Source of the DNA: Streptomyces novaecaesareae
GTDB lineage: Bacteria > Actinomycetota > Actinomycetes > Streptomycetales > Streptomycetaceae
Direction of reading: 5' to 3'
Assembly (NCBI RefSeq): GCF_000716875.1
Contig: NZ_JNWQ01000001.1
Span: 159,192-223,191 of the forward strand
DNA: 64,000 nucleotides
Each line of letters starts with the position of its first letter. Position 1 is the first letter of the stretch. Below are positions 8,944-17,055 of the stretch, in pieces. A program made the translations under genes and the position numbers. The notes beneath the pieces are model-generated. The model did not search any database and was not told the DNA's origin. It was given only the letters and a program-made list of their open reading frames with translations.

Positions 8944-9818
8944 TCTCGCCCTGGTCCGTGCTGGCCGGCGCCGCCGCGGCCGGTGGAATCGCCCTGCTGG
9001 TCGCCGAACTGCGGCCCGCGCCGCCCGACCTGCGCCAGGCGCTGGACCGGCTGCACGCCGTCCCCGCCGACCGCGAGCAGGACCCGGACGAGCGGCCGCG
9101 CTGGTACGACCGGATCGGCGAGCGCTCCGTCCACCTGCGCGGGATCTCCGTCCCGCGCCGCGAACTCGCCCTGATCGGCCGCACCCCGGCCCGGTTCATG
9201 GTGCACAAGCTGCTGTTCGCCGCACTCGGCCTGATGCTGCCCGCCTACCTGGGCGCGATGGCCGTCCTGATGGACATCGGCCTGCCGTTCGCCCTGCCGC
9301 TGGTCGCCGGGCCGCTGCTGGCCGGCCTGCTCTGGTTCGTCCCGGACGCGATCGTGCGCGGCGAGGCCAAGGAGGCGCGCACCGAGTACCTGCACGGCAT
9401 CGCCGCCTACCTGGAGCTCGTCGCGCTGGAGCGGGCCGCCGACTGCGGCCCTGCCGAGGCGCTGCGCCGGGCCGCCTCGGTCGGCCGGGGCACGGTGTTC
9501 CGGCGGATCCGCGACGCGCTGGAGCGCGCGGCCACCGACCGGCTCCCGCCGTGGGCCGGACTCGACGCGCTGGCCGAGGAGTTGGGGCTCAGCCCGCTGC
9601 AGGACGTGGCCGACATCATGCGGCTGTCCGGCAACGACGGCGCCGCCGTGTACGACACCCTGCGGGCCCGCGCCAAGGGTCTGCGCGGCGAACTGCTCGC
9701 CGAGGACCTCGCCCGTGCCAATGCCGACAGCGAGCGGATGGTCGCGCCGGGAGCCGCCCTGACCCTGCTGATGACCGTCCTGATCGTCTTCCCCGCGCTC
9801 CACCAGATGCTCAACTGA
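8940..9818 (+). CDS. TadC-like type II secretion F-domain membrane protein
   Basis: A 292-residue partner of the preceding protein. It has an N-terminal helix, a pair of helices around residues 80-125 (HKLLFAALGLMLPAYLGAM), a cytosolic T2SSF domain (EARTEYLHGIAAYLELVALE, then QDVADIMRLSGNDGAAVYDTL) and a C-terminal helix ending LIVFPALHQMLN, a typical TadC ending. It begins at a GTG that overlaps the previous stop (GTGA). A 131-base gap follows before the small pilin-like genes, the only sizeable gap in this part of the operon. Confidence 0.86.
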   Translation: MISPWSVLAGAAAAGGIALLVAELRPAPPDLRQALDRLHAVPADREQDPDERPRWYDRIGERSVHLRGISVPRRELALIGRTPARFMVHKLLFAALGLMLPAYLGAMAVLMDIGLPFALPLVAGPLLAGLLWFVPDAIVRGEAKEARTEYLHGIAAYLELVALERAADCGPAEALRRAASVGRGTVFRRIRDALERAATDRLPPWAGLDALAEELGLSPLQDVADIMRLSGNDGAAVYDTLRARAKGLRGELLAEDLARANADSERMVAPGAALTLLMTVLIVFPALHQMLN

Positions 9819-9949
9819 CCAGCGTTCCGGAGCAGCTGACCCCACACAATCGGAACCGAGCAGTCGGGACCGAGCAGCCGACACCAGACAGCCGACACCA
9901 CGCGGCTGACGCCACACCACACCACACCGCACATCCCCGGGAGACCCCG

Positions 9950-10243
9950 ATGACCGTACGACTCGCCCACCTGGCCGGCCGGGTGCTGCGACCCGTCCTG
10001 CTGCCGGTGCAGTTCGCGCTGCTGCTGTTCACGCTGCGGCTCGGCCGGCTCCGGGCCGCCCGCGCACGCGGCGACCGCGGCGCGATCAGCATCGAACTCG
10101 CCCTCGCCATCATCGCGCTGGTCTTCGTCGCGGGCGCCGTCGCCACCGCGCTGTACCTGCTCAAGGACAAGGTCGTCCAGAAGGTGCAGCAGGACCCGAA
10201 CATGCCGGGCGGCGCGGGCGGTGCGGGCGGCGCCACCAAGTGA
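9950..10243 (+). CDS. small Flp/TadE-like prepilin protein
   Basis: A 97-residue protein with an unusually long N-terminal region, then RGDRG followed by AISIELALAII and a hydrophobic helix. The arrangement G-A-I-S-I-E places a glutamate at +5 after glycine, as in type IV/Flp prepilins cut by a TadV-type prepilin peptidase, though no peptidase gene lies in this window. The tail ends in a Gly-rich stretch. I infer it to be the main pilin or a pseudopilin. The ATG follows GGGAGA about 6 bases upstream, and the stop overlaps the next ATG by one base. Confidence 0.7.
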   Translation: MTVRLAHLAGRVLRPVLLPVQFALLLFTLRLGRLRAARARGDRGAISIELALAIIALVFVAGAVATALYLLKDKVVQKVQQDPNMPGGAGGAGGATK

Positions 10244-10656
10244 TGTGCAACCCTCTCCGCCGCAGGGACGACCGGGGGTCGATGAGCGTCAGCCTCGCCA
10301 TCGTCTTCCCGGTCGTCCTGCTGCTCCTGCTGCTCGTCGTCCAGGCCGCGCTGTGGTGGTACGACCGGCAGGTCGCGCTCACCGCCGCCCGGGAGGGCGT
10401 GGACGCCGGGCGGGTGCAGGGCAACGCGACGGACGAGGTGAAGAACGTGGCGGCCGAGCGGCAGGCCCGGGACTTCCTCGACCGGCAGGGCGTCAGCTCG
10501 TACGAGGTGCGGACCTCCGGCAGCACGGCCGACACCATCAGGGTCACCGTGCAGCTGACGCCACCGCTGCTGATACCCGGGCTGTCGGCGCCCAGCATCA
10601 CGCAGTTCGCCGAGGCGCCGCGCGAGCGCTTCGTCCCGCCGGCGGCGAAGCCGTGA
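10243..10656 (+). CDS. TadE-family pseudopilin
   Basis: A 137-residue protein with a basic start (CNPLRRRDDRGSMSV), one hydrophobic helix (LAIVFPVVLLLLLLVVQAAL) ending in WWYDRQVALTAAREGVDAGR, the hallmark of TadE-like proteins, and a C-terminal extracytoplasmic beta-rich domain of about 90 residues. TadE/TadF proteins are minor pseudopilins of Tad systems. The ATG at 10243 overlaps the preceding stop; an adjacent GTG at 10240 would add one residue. It is coupled to the next gene by a GTGA overlap. Confidence 0.8.
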   Translation: MCNPLRRRDDRGSMSVSLAIVFPVVLLLLLLVVQAALWWYDRQVALTAAREGVDAGRVQGNATDEVKNVAAERQARDFLDRQGVSSYEVRTSGSTADTIRVTVQLTPPLLIPGLSAPSITQFAEAPRERFVPPAAKP

Positions 10657-11120
10657 GGCGGGGAACGCCCGGGGCCGGGCCGCGGTGGTGGCGCCCGCGC
10701 AGGCGGGACCGGGGCGGGATCGCGATCGAGGCGGCGATCGTCGTGCCGGGCGTGGTCGGCCTGGTGCTGCTGGCCGTCGCCGCCGGACGGGTGCAGACCA
10801 CGGCCGGCACGGTCGAGGCCGCCGCCCGCGCGGGAGCCCGTACGGCCACACTGCAACGCGACCCGGACAAGATGGCGCAGCCGGCCAAGGACTCCGCCTT
10901 CGCGACGCTGCGCCAGCAGGGCGTCTCCTGCCTCGGCGGGGACGTCCGGGTCGAGAAGGGGAAGCTCGACCTGCCGGGCGGCCCGGTCGTGACCGTCAAG
11001 GTCACGGTGGTCTGCGACGTCGAACTCTCCGACCTGCTCGGCGGACCGTCCGGGGTCGGCGTGACCAAGCACCTCGTCGGCGAGTTCACCTCGGTGGTGG
11101 ACCGTTACCGGGGCGCATGA
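10653..11120 (+). CDS. second TadE-family pseudopilin
   Basis: A 155-residue paralogue of the preceding protein: Arg-rich start, RRDRGGIAIEAAIVVPGVVGLVLLAVAAGR as membrane-spanning prepilin-like region in two parts, then AARAGARTATLQRDP and a secreted domain with two cysteines (SCLGGD and VCDVEL) likely forming a disulfide. The segment R-G-G-I-A-I-E keeps the glutamate expected at +5 after the cleaved glycine. The GTG start overlaps the previous stop by four bases. Confidence 0.8.
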   Translation: MRRGTPGAGPRWWRPRRRDRGGIAIEAAIVVPGVVGLVLLAVAAGRVQTTAGTVEAAARAGARTATLQRDPDKMAQPAKDSAFATLRQQGVSCLGGDVRVEKGKLDLPGGPVVTVKVTVVCDVELSDLLGGPSGVGVTKHLVGEFTSVVDRYRGA

Positions 11121-11274
11121 CGGTGCGCGCCCCCGCCACCGGGACGCCGGGGGATTGGAGGCGGCCCGCGCGGGGGAGACGCAAGCGGAGAGCGCCCGGG
11201 GGATGACACAGCGGTACCGAGCGGCGCCCGGTGGGGGCCGGTGGGGAGAACAGCGTGCGGAACGAGGGGAGGGG

Positions 11275-11727
11275 ATGCGGGTGCTGAGCCGTCTGCGGCG
11301 ACGGGCGGCGCGTCGGCCGGACCGGGGCGCGGTGGCCCTCTTCGTGGCGATCTGCGCGGCCTACGTCGTGCTCGTCATCGCCCTGGTGATCGACGCGGGC
11401 GGCCGACTGCGGGTCGCCGAGCGCACCGACGCCTACGCCCTGGAGGCCGCGCGGGTCGGCGGACAGCAGCTCGACCAGGCCGAGCTGTTGAACGGCAAGG
11501 GCTTCAAGGCCCAGCAGAAGTACGCCCAGGACGCCGCCGACGCCTACCTCGGCCTGTACGGCCTGAAATCCGAGCGTGTCGATTTCTCCGAGGACGGCAA
11601 GGTCGTCATCGTCACCGTGCAGACCGACTACCGGCCGGTCCTGCTGGGCGCCCTCGGGGAACGGAAGGTAACGGGCAAGGGCAGTGCGACCCTCGTCCAC
11701 GGAGTCGAGAAAGCGGAGACCGACTGA
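11275..11727 (+). CDS. TadG/TadE-like envelope protein
   Basis: A 150-residue protein beginning MRVLSRLRRRAARRPDRG and followed by a membrane helix (AVALFVAICAAYVVLVIALV), then an extracytoplasmic part with ALEAARVGGQQLDQA, typical of putative Flp pilus-assembly TadE/G-like proteins of streptomycetes. The ATG at 11275 is preceded by GAGGGGAGGGG, making it preferable to the in-frame ATG at 11155. The stop shares a base with the start of the LysM-BTAD gene (TGATG), so the two are translationally coupled. Confidence 0.72.
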   Translation: MRVLSRLRRRAARRPDRGAVALFVAICAAYVVLVIALVIDAGGRLRVAERTDAYALEAARVGGQQLDQAELLNGKGFKAQQKYAQDAADAYLGLYGLKSERVDFSEDGKVVIVTVQTDYRPVLLGALGERKVTGKGSATLVHGVEKAETD

Positions 11728-14700
11728 TGGCCGCGCCACGTGCCAAGGACCAGGCCCGAACCGCCCAGGCCCGCACCGGCCGGGCCGGAGCCGCGCATCG
11801 GAGCGGCGGCTCCGCGCGCCGGCCCGCCGCCCCGGCGCCCCGACCGCCGCGCGGACGCGGCCGCGGCGGCGCCCTGATCACCGCGCTCGCCGCGCTGGTC
11901 ACCCTGCTCGTGCTGCTGCTCGGCGTCCCCGCGCTGCTGCTCTACGGCACCCAGGCGGTCGCCGGGATGGGCGACGTGGCGCCGGGCGGCGTCGGGGAGG
12001 CGCTCACCAGCCCGGACGACGGGCGGCTGTTCCTGTGGGCGCTGGTGGTGGTGGGCTGGCTCGCCTGGGCCTGCTTCGCGCTCTCCGTCCTGCTGGAGAT
12101 CCCCGCCCAGCTGCGCGGCCGGGTCGCCCGCCGGATCCCGGCCTTCGGCTGGAGCCAGCGGCTCGCCGCCGGGCTGGTCGGTTCGGTGCTCGCGCTGCTG
12201 CCGGTCGCCGGCTCGGCCTTCGCGGCCGTCCCCGAACTCGCCCACACCCCGGCCGTCCAGGCGCAGTCGGTCCCGGGCGTGCAGCGCGCCGCACTGCCCG
12301 CCGCGCAGTCCGCGCCCGCCCTGACGCCCGCCGCCGAGCAGCAGCCGACGTACACCGTGCGGGACAGTCGGCCCGCGGACAGCCTGTGGTCCATCGCCGA
12401 GCGCCAACTGGGTTCGGGCGAACGGTGGGTGGAGATCGCCAAGCTCAACGACGGTCGGGTGATGGACGATTCGGGCATCCGCTTCGACGCCGACCGGCCG
12501 ATCCAGCCCGGGTGGGAACTGCTGATGCCGGCGGACGCCAAGCCGGACGAGGCGAAGGGCTCGACGCCCGCTCCGGCTCCGGCGCCCTCGGGGGACGCGA
12601 CCCAGGGTGCTGCGCAGGAGACTCAGCAGGGGGCTCCGCCGCAGGGGACGTCGCCGCAGGCCGGGACGGAGCCGGGCGGTGCGGGCGGGCAGCGGACCGT
12701 CACCGTCGAGGCCGGGGACAGTCTTTCGAGCATCGCCCAGCGGGAGTTGGGGGACGGCGAGGAGTGGCCGAAGCTGTTCGACGCCAACAAGGGGGTGCAG
12801 GCGCCGGACGGCGAGCGGCTGACGGACCCGGACGTGGTGGTGCCGGGGATGGTGCTCACGGTGCCGGGAGCGGCCGCGACGCCTGCGCCTGCACCTGTAC
12901 CTGCGCCCGCTCCGGCTCCGGCTCCGGCCCCGGCGCCTGAACCTGCGCCTTCGCAGGGGCAGGGCGCGCCTGCTCCGGCCACCCAGGCTCCCGCGCCTTC
13001 GCCGGGCACCCCGCAGTCGGCCCCGGCCCCGGCCCCGGCGCCCACGCACGCGCCGACCCAGGCGCCCGCCCCCGCCGCCCACGTCGACCCGGCCCGCAGC
13101 GACGACTACACCGTCGCCCTTGCGGCCTCCACCGTCGGCGTCCTGCTCGCCGCCGTCATGGTCGGCACCGTCGCCCACAAGCGCGGCACCCAGCAGCGCG
13201 CCCGCCGCCCCCGGCACCGCATCGCGATGCCCGCCGCCGAGGCCGCCGCCTTCGAGAACGAGCTGATGGCCCGGCAGGACCAGGCCGGGCTGGAGCTCCT
13301 GGACCGCGCCCTGCGCACCCTGGCCCGCAACACCGTGCGCGGGGGCAAGCGCCTGCCCGCCATCGTCGCCGCCCGGATCACCCCCGGCCACACCGTCGAG
13401 CTGCACCTGTCCGGCCCGGCCACCCCGATCGCGCCGTTCCGCGCCGCGCACGCCGCCAACGTCTGGTGGTGCAGCGCCGACTCCGGCGACATGCTGAGCG
13501 CCGCCCAGGCCCGCAAGACCGCCGCACCGTACCCCGCGCTGGTCACCCTCGGCACCTCGCCCGACGGCTCGGTGGTCCTCGCCGACCTGGAGGCCGTCCG
13601 GCTGCTCCACCTCTCCGGCCACCCCGACGACGCCCGGGACGTACTGCGCACCCTCGCCGTCGAGCTCGCCCACAGCCCGCTCGCCGACCGGCTCCACCTG
13701 CACCTGGTCGACCTCGCCGAAGAGGTGCCGATCAGCGGCCCGGCCGCCGAACGCGTCCACCGGCACGCCACCCTGGAGGACGCGCTCGCCGCCCTCGGCC
13801 CGCGCACCGCCAAGGCCCGCGCCACCCTGGTCGCCGCCGAGGCCAGCAGCCCGCGCGAGGCCCGCAGCCGGGGCCAGGCAGACGAGTCCTGGGTCCCGGA
13901 GATCGTGCTCTGCGCCCAGCAGCCCGGCGGCGACGTCCCCGCCGAACTCGGCCGGCTGCTCGACGCCCGCCCGCGCACCTGCGTCGCCGTCATCACCCGC
14001 GCCCCCGAGCGCGGCACCGGCCCGGTCGCCCGCTGGACCCTCCCGGCCAGCGGCCAGGCCGCCATCCCGGGCCTGCACCTCACCGTCGAGCTGCAGCGGC
14101 TCAGCGGGCCGCAGTACGACCAGGTCGCCGAGCTGCTCCGAGCCGCCGACGACACCACCCAGCACCCGGCCCCGGCCTGGACCCTGGACGGGCCGGAGGA
14201 CACCGACACCACCGAACTGCCCCTCGCCGTACCGGTGCTGGCCGGTGTCGGCGCCGCGGGCGGTACTGGCGCAGGGGAGGAGGGCGCGGAGACCGCCGCC
14301 GGCCCCCGGCTGCTGGCCCGGGTCATCGGCACCGGCGCCAGCCCGTTCGCGGGCACCGACCCGGTGACGCCCGCCCCGGGGCCGGCTTCGACCGCGGCTC
14401 CGACCCCCGTCCCCGCCGGTCCGGCGCGGTTCGCCGTCAACGGGCAGGGGCGGCAGGCGGCCGGTGACGAGACCACCCGGGACCTGCGGCGGCCGGGCGG
14501 GCCGGAGGAGACCGGGGAGGACGCGGTCGACCCCGTGGACGCCGCTGCCGCTGCCGCTGCCGATGTCGATGCCGCTGCCCAGGCGGCGGACGCCCCGGCG
14601 GAGGCCACAGCGACCGTCGTCCTCGCCGTCCAGCCGGTGGTACCGCGGCCCGTGGCGCCGCAGCCGGCCGTACCGCAGCCGATCGTGCCGGGGATGGGCG

Positions 14701-15734
14701 GTCCGGAATCGGGTGAGCCGGGGCCTGCCGAGGAGGCGGCGCCCTCGGGCGCGTCCGCTCCCGAGAGCGCGGACGTCGACGCCGCCACGACGGCCTCCGG
14801 GGAGTCCGAAGCAGCCGTCACCCCGGAGCCCGTCGGGACGGCCGGCCCCGCGGCCCTCGAAGCCGGTCCCGCCGCCGTTGCCCCGGTCGCCCGGACGGCC
14901 CGGACCGCGGCCGGTCGCAGCGACAGCGACGACCTGCTCGCCATCCTCCGCTCCCCGGAGGCGCACACCCCCCGCAACGCGCCCCGGATCCGGCTGCTCG
15001 GCCCGGTGGACGTCGCCGGCGTCCTCGGCACCGCCGAACCCGGCGCTCTGCCCCGGCTCACCGAGCTCGCCGTCTACCTCGCGCTGCGCCCCGGCGCCGA
15101 CCACCGCGCCCTCGACCTCGACCTGCACCCGGGCGCCGCACACCTCGACCCGCACCCCACCACGGCCGACGCCAAGGGCCCGCTGCCGGCCAAACTCGCC
15201 GACCTGGCCGCCTGGTTCGGCACCTCGCCCGAGGGCCACGCCTTCCTGCCCACCGAGGGCACCGACGGTTACTCCTTCGCCCCGACGGTGACCTGCGACT
15301 GGGACGAGTTCCGCAGCCTCTACCGGCGCGGCATGCGCAGCACCAGCGCCACCGCGGACGCGGCCCTCGCGCACGCGCTGGCCCTGGTCCGCGGCGCCCC
15401 GTTCGCCGAGGCCCCGCCCGCCTCCTACGGCTGGGCCGAGGCCGAGCGCCAGGACATGATCGCGGCGATCGTCGACACCGCCCACGAACTGGCCGCCCGC
15501 CGCCTGCAGTACGGCGACCACCGCAGCGCCGAGGCCGCCGTCTTCCGCGGCCTCGCCGTCGCCCCGGACGTCGAACTCCTGCACCGGGACCTGTTCTACG
15601 CCTACGCCTCGGCCGGCGCCCGGGACCAGCTCCTGCGCGCCGTCAACCGCCTGGACGCGCTCAGCCGCCGTACGGGCCGCGACCTCGACGCCGACACGGT
15701 CGCGCTGCTCAGGGACCTGCTCGCTGGCTCCTGA
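11727..15734 (+). CDS. LysM-BTAD membrane protein
   Basis: A 1335-residue multidomain protein closing the Tad-like operon. Three membrane helices lie within residues 49-170, followed by a LysM module at about 208-270 (TYTVRDSRPADSLWSIAERQ), a second LysM at about 325-380 (TVTVEAGDSLSSIAQ), an Ala/Pro-rich linker, another helix near 461-487, a long cytosolic part with a long Ala/Pro linker, and a C-terminal BTAD-type TPR domain from about 1088 (IRLLGPVDVAGVLG through YAYASAGARDQLLRAVNRL). LysM binds peptidoglycan glycans; BTAD is the effector part of SARP-type activators. The winged-helix DNA-binding half of a SARP is not obvious, so it may signal wall state to a partner instead of binding DNA. 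I infer a coupling role between the cell wall and the pilus machine. Confidence 0.82.
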   Translation: MAAPRAKDQARTAQARTGRAGAAHRSGGSARRPAAPAPRPPRGRGRGGALITALAALVTLLVLLLGVPALLLYGTQAVAGMGDVAPGGVGEALTSPDDGRLFLWALVVVGWLAWACFALSVLLEIPAQLRGRVARRIPAFGWSQRLAAGLVGSVLALLPVAGSAFAAVPELAHTPAVQAQSVPGVQRAALPAAQSAPALTPAAEQQPTYTVRDSRPADSLWSIAERQLGSGERWVEIAKLNDGRVMDDSGIRFDADRPIQPGWELLMPADAKPDEAKGSTPAPAPAPSGDATQGAAQETQQGAPPQGTSPQAGTEPGGAGGQRTVTVEAGDSLSSIAQRELGDGEEWPKLFDANKGVQAPDGERLTDPDVVVPGMVLTVPGAAATPAPAPVPAPAPAPAPAPAPEPAPSQGQGAPAPATQAPAPSPGTPQSAPAPAPAPTHAPTQAPAPAAHVDPARSDDYTVALAASTVGVLLAAVMVGTVAHKRGTQQRARRPRHRIAMPAAEAAAFENELMARQDQAGLELLDRALRTLARNTVRGGKRLPAIVAARITPGHTVELHLSGPATPIAPFRAAHAANVWWCSADSGDMLSAAQARKTAAPYPALVTLGTSPDGSVVLADLEAVRLLHLSGHPDDARDVLRTLAVELAHSPLADRLHLHLVDLAEEVPISGPAAERVHRHATLEDALAALGPRTAKARATLVAAEASSPREARSRGQADESWVPEIVLCAQQPGGDVPAELGRLLDARPRTCVAVITRAPERGTGPVARWTLPASGQAAIPGLHLTVELQRLSGPQYDQVAELLRAADDTTQHPAPAWTLDGPEDTDTTELPLAVPVLAGVGAAGGTGAGEEGAETAAGPRLLARVIGTGASPFAGTDPVTPAPGPASTAAPTPVPAGPARFAVNGQGRQAAGDETTRDLRRPGGPEETGEDAVDPVDAAAAAAADVDAAAQAADAPAEATATVVLAVQPVVPRPVAPQPAVPQPIVPGMGGPESGEPGPAEEAAPSGASAPESADVDAATTASGESEAAVTPEPVGTAGPAALEAGPAAVAPVARTARTAAGRSDSDDLLAILRSPEAHTPRNAPRIRLLGPVDVAGVLGTAEPGALPRLTELAVYLALRPGADHRALDLDLHPGAAHLDPHPTTADAKGPLPAKLADLAAWFGTSPEGHAFLPTEGTDGYSFAPTVTCDWDEFRSLYRRGMRSTSATADAALAHALALVRGAPFAEAPPASYGWAEAERQDMIAAIVDTAHELAARRLQYGDHRSAEAAVFRGLAVAPDVELLHRDLFYAYASAGARDQLLRAVNRLDALSRRTGRDLDADTVALLRDLLAGS

Positions 15735-15768
15735 GGGCGGCGCCGCCCGCGCCGGGCGGGGCCGGCCT

Positions 15769-15802
15769 CGGCCGCGTGGCGTCCGACGATGCCACGCGGC
15801 CG
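15769..15802 (+). terminator. hairpin terminator after the Tad-like operon
   Basis: A perfect 12-bp inverted repeat (CGGCCGCGTGGC at 15769-15780 and its complement at 15791-15802) with a 10-base loop lies 35 bases after the LysM-BTAD stop. There is no T-tract, which is common for actinobacterial terminators. Confidence 0.6.
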
Positions 15803-15861
15803 GGGGCAGGGCAGGGGCCGGGGTAGGGCCTGGGGCCGGGGATTCGGGGATCGGGAGGGTG

Positions 15862-16392
15862 ATGAGTACCGTGCTCGCGAGCCTGATCGCCGTCCTCGGC
15901 ACGCTGTTGGGGTCCCTCAGCACCTACCTCTTCCAGCAGCGGGCCGCCGCGCGCGGCGAGGCGAGGGCGCGCGAGGAGCTGCTGCGCCAGGAACTCCTGT
16001 CCGCGTACGGCGGGTTCGCCGCGGCCGTGACCGAGCTCAAGCGAGCGCTGGTCACCGGGTGGCTGCGCCGGTCGGACCCGGCGGCCCTCGGCCCGGCGCT
16101 CGCCGAGGCCGACCGGCTGGGCGCCGTCGCCGAGACGGCGCGCTTCCGGCTGCAGTTGGTGTCCGGCCGGCCCGAGCCGCTGGCGGACGCCGCGTTCGCC
16201 CGTGCCGGGGCAGTGCGCGACGCGGCCGACCAGTCGGAACTCACGGCCAGGGAAGCCGAGTTCGAGGCTTCGGTCGGCGCGTTCATCAGGGCCGCCGCCG
16301 AACGCCTGGCCGTCGCGCACCAGCCGCCGGCGCCGTGGCCGACCGGGCGGTTCGTGCTCAGCCGGCGCGCAGCCAGGCCTCCAGGGCGGTGA
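15862..16392 (+). CDS. small membrane-anchored protein of unknown function
   Basis: About 176 residues. The N-terminus is a hydrophobic helix (VLASLIAVLGTLLGSLSTYLF) followed by a basic, helical segment (QQRAAARGEARAREELLRQE) predicted to be coiled, and a mostly alpha-helical remainder. I do not recognise the family beyond similarity to small streptomycete proteins that tether a helical bundle to the membrane. GGAGG lies close to the ATG at 15862; a GTG at 15871 has more conventional spacing. The 3' end overlaps the convergent HAD-like gene by 35 bases. Confidence 0.6.
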   Translation: MSTVLASLIAVLGTLLGSLSTYLFQQRAAARGEARAREELLRQELLSAYGGFAAAVTELKRALVTGWLRRSDPAALGPALAEADRLGAVAETARFRLQLVSGRPEPLADAAFARAGAVRDAADQSELTAREAEFEASVGAFIRAAAERLAVAHQPPAPWPTGRFVLSRRAARPPGR

Positions 16393-16882
16393 AGTCCGCC
16401 TCGGTGAGGCCGAGTTGCGGGTCGACCCGGTGGAGGAGGGCCCGGGCGGGGGAGTGGGCCGCGACCCATCGGCGATCCGGCTCGGTGATCTCGTCGTCCA
16501 CCCAGGCGAACGGGCGCCCGGCGGCCCAGGCCACCAGTGCGCGGGTCTTCCAGTGCACGCCGTCCGGTCCGGCGTCCTCGTCGCCCGCCTCGTCCACCGG
16601 CCAGGACACGACGGGGAGTTGCGGCAGGCCGAGCCACGGTGCGAGGCACTCGTTGGCGTCCTCCAGCCAGGTCGTCGCCCACACGAGTTCGCAGGGCAGG
16701 CCCAGCAGCCGCGGCCCCGAGGCCGGGTCGGCACGGGTCACCAGCGGGTTGCCGCCCGGGGCGGCGCCGGTGGCGGCGTACGGGCTGCAGTAGGTGGGAT
16801 AACCGCCGGGGGGAGGGCCGCCGAAGGGGATGAGCGGTCCGTCCACGTCGAGGAACAGCAGCGGCCGGCCGGGATCGGTCAT
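16358..16882 (-). CDS. HAD-like hydrolase domain protein
   Basis: A 174-residue protein opening MTDPGRPLLFLDVDGPLIPF; the DVDGPL motif is the nucleophile loop of the haloacid dehalogenase superfamily (Asp nucleophile and Asp+2). Later, PFAWVDDEI fits motif IV (paired acidic residues that bind Mg). It looks like the actinobacterial group of short HAD-like proteins with an inserted WATTWLEDAN segment. The substrate is unknown. The ATG at 16882 sits just after a divergent intergenic region of about 170 bases shared with the gene at 17056. Confidence 0.8.
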   Translation of the reverse strand: MTDPGRPLLFLDVDGPLIPFGGPPPGGYPTYCSPYAATGAAPGGNPLVTRADPASGPRLLGLPCELVWATTWLEDANECLAPWLGLPQLPVVSWPVDEAGDEDAGPDGVHWKTRALVAWAAGRPFAWVDDEITEPDRRWVAAHSPARALLHRVDPQLGLTEADFTALEAWLRAG

Positions 16883-17055
16883 GACCGCACGATAGCGGGC
16901 ACTACGGGCGGTGTGGCGCGCCGATCGGACACCCGGCCTGGATAGGGTGCGCCGGGATCTCGTAGGGTGGCCGCGCACGGAGTGTGGTGGCAGGCGCCAC
17001 ACAGGCAAGGGCATCAGACGCCGCGGGAGCGGCGGGGCGGGGCGGTGACCAGGAG

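Noticed and set aside
13100..15734. Full SARP regulator at the C-terminus of the LysM protein
   Set aside because: The BTAD-like TPR part is clear but the preceding OmpR-type winged helix is too degenerate to call DNA binding.
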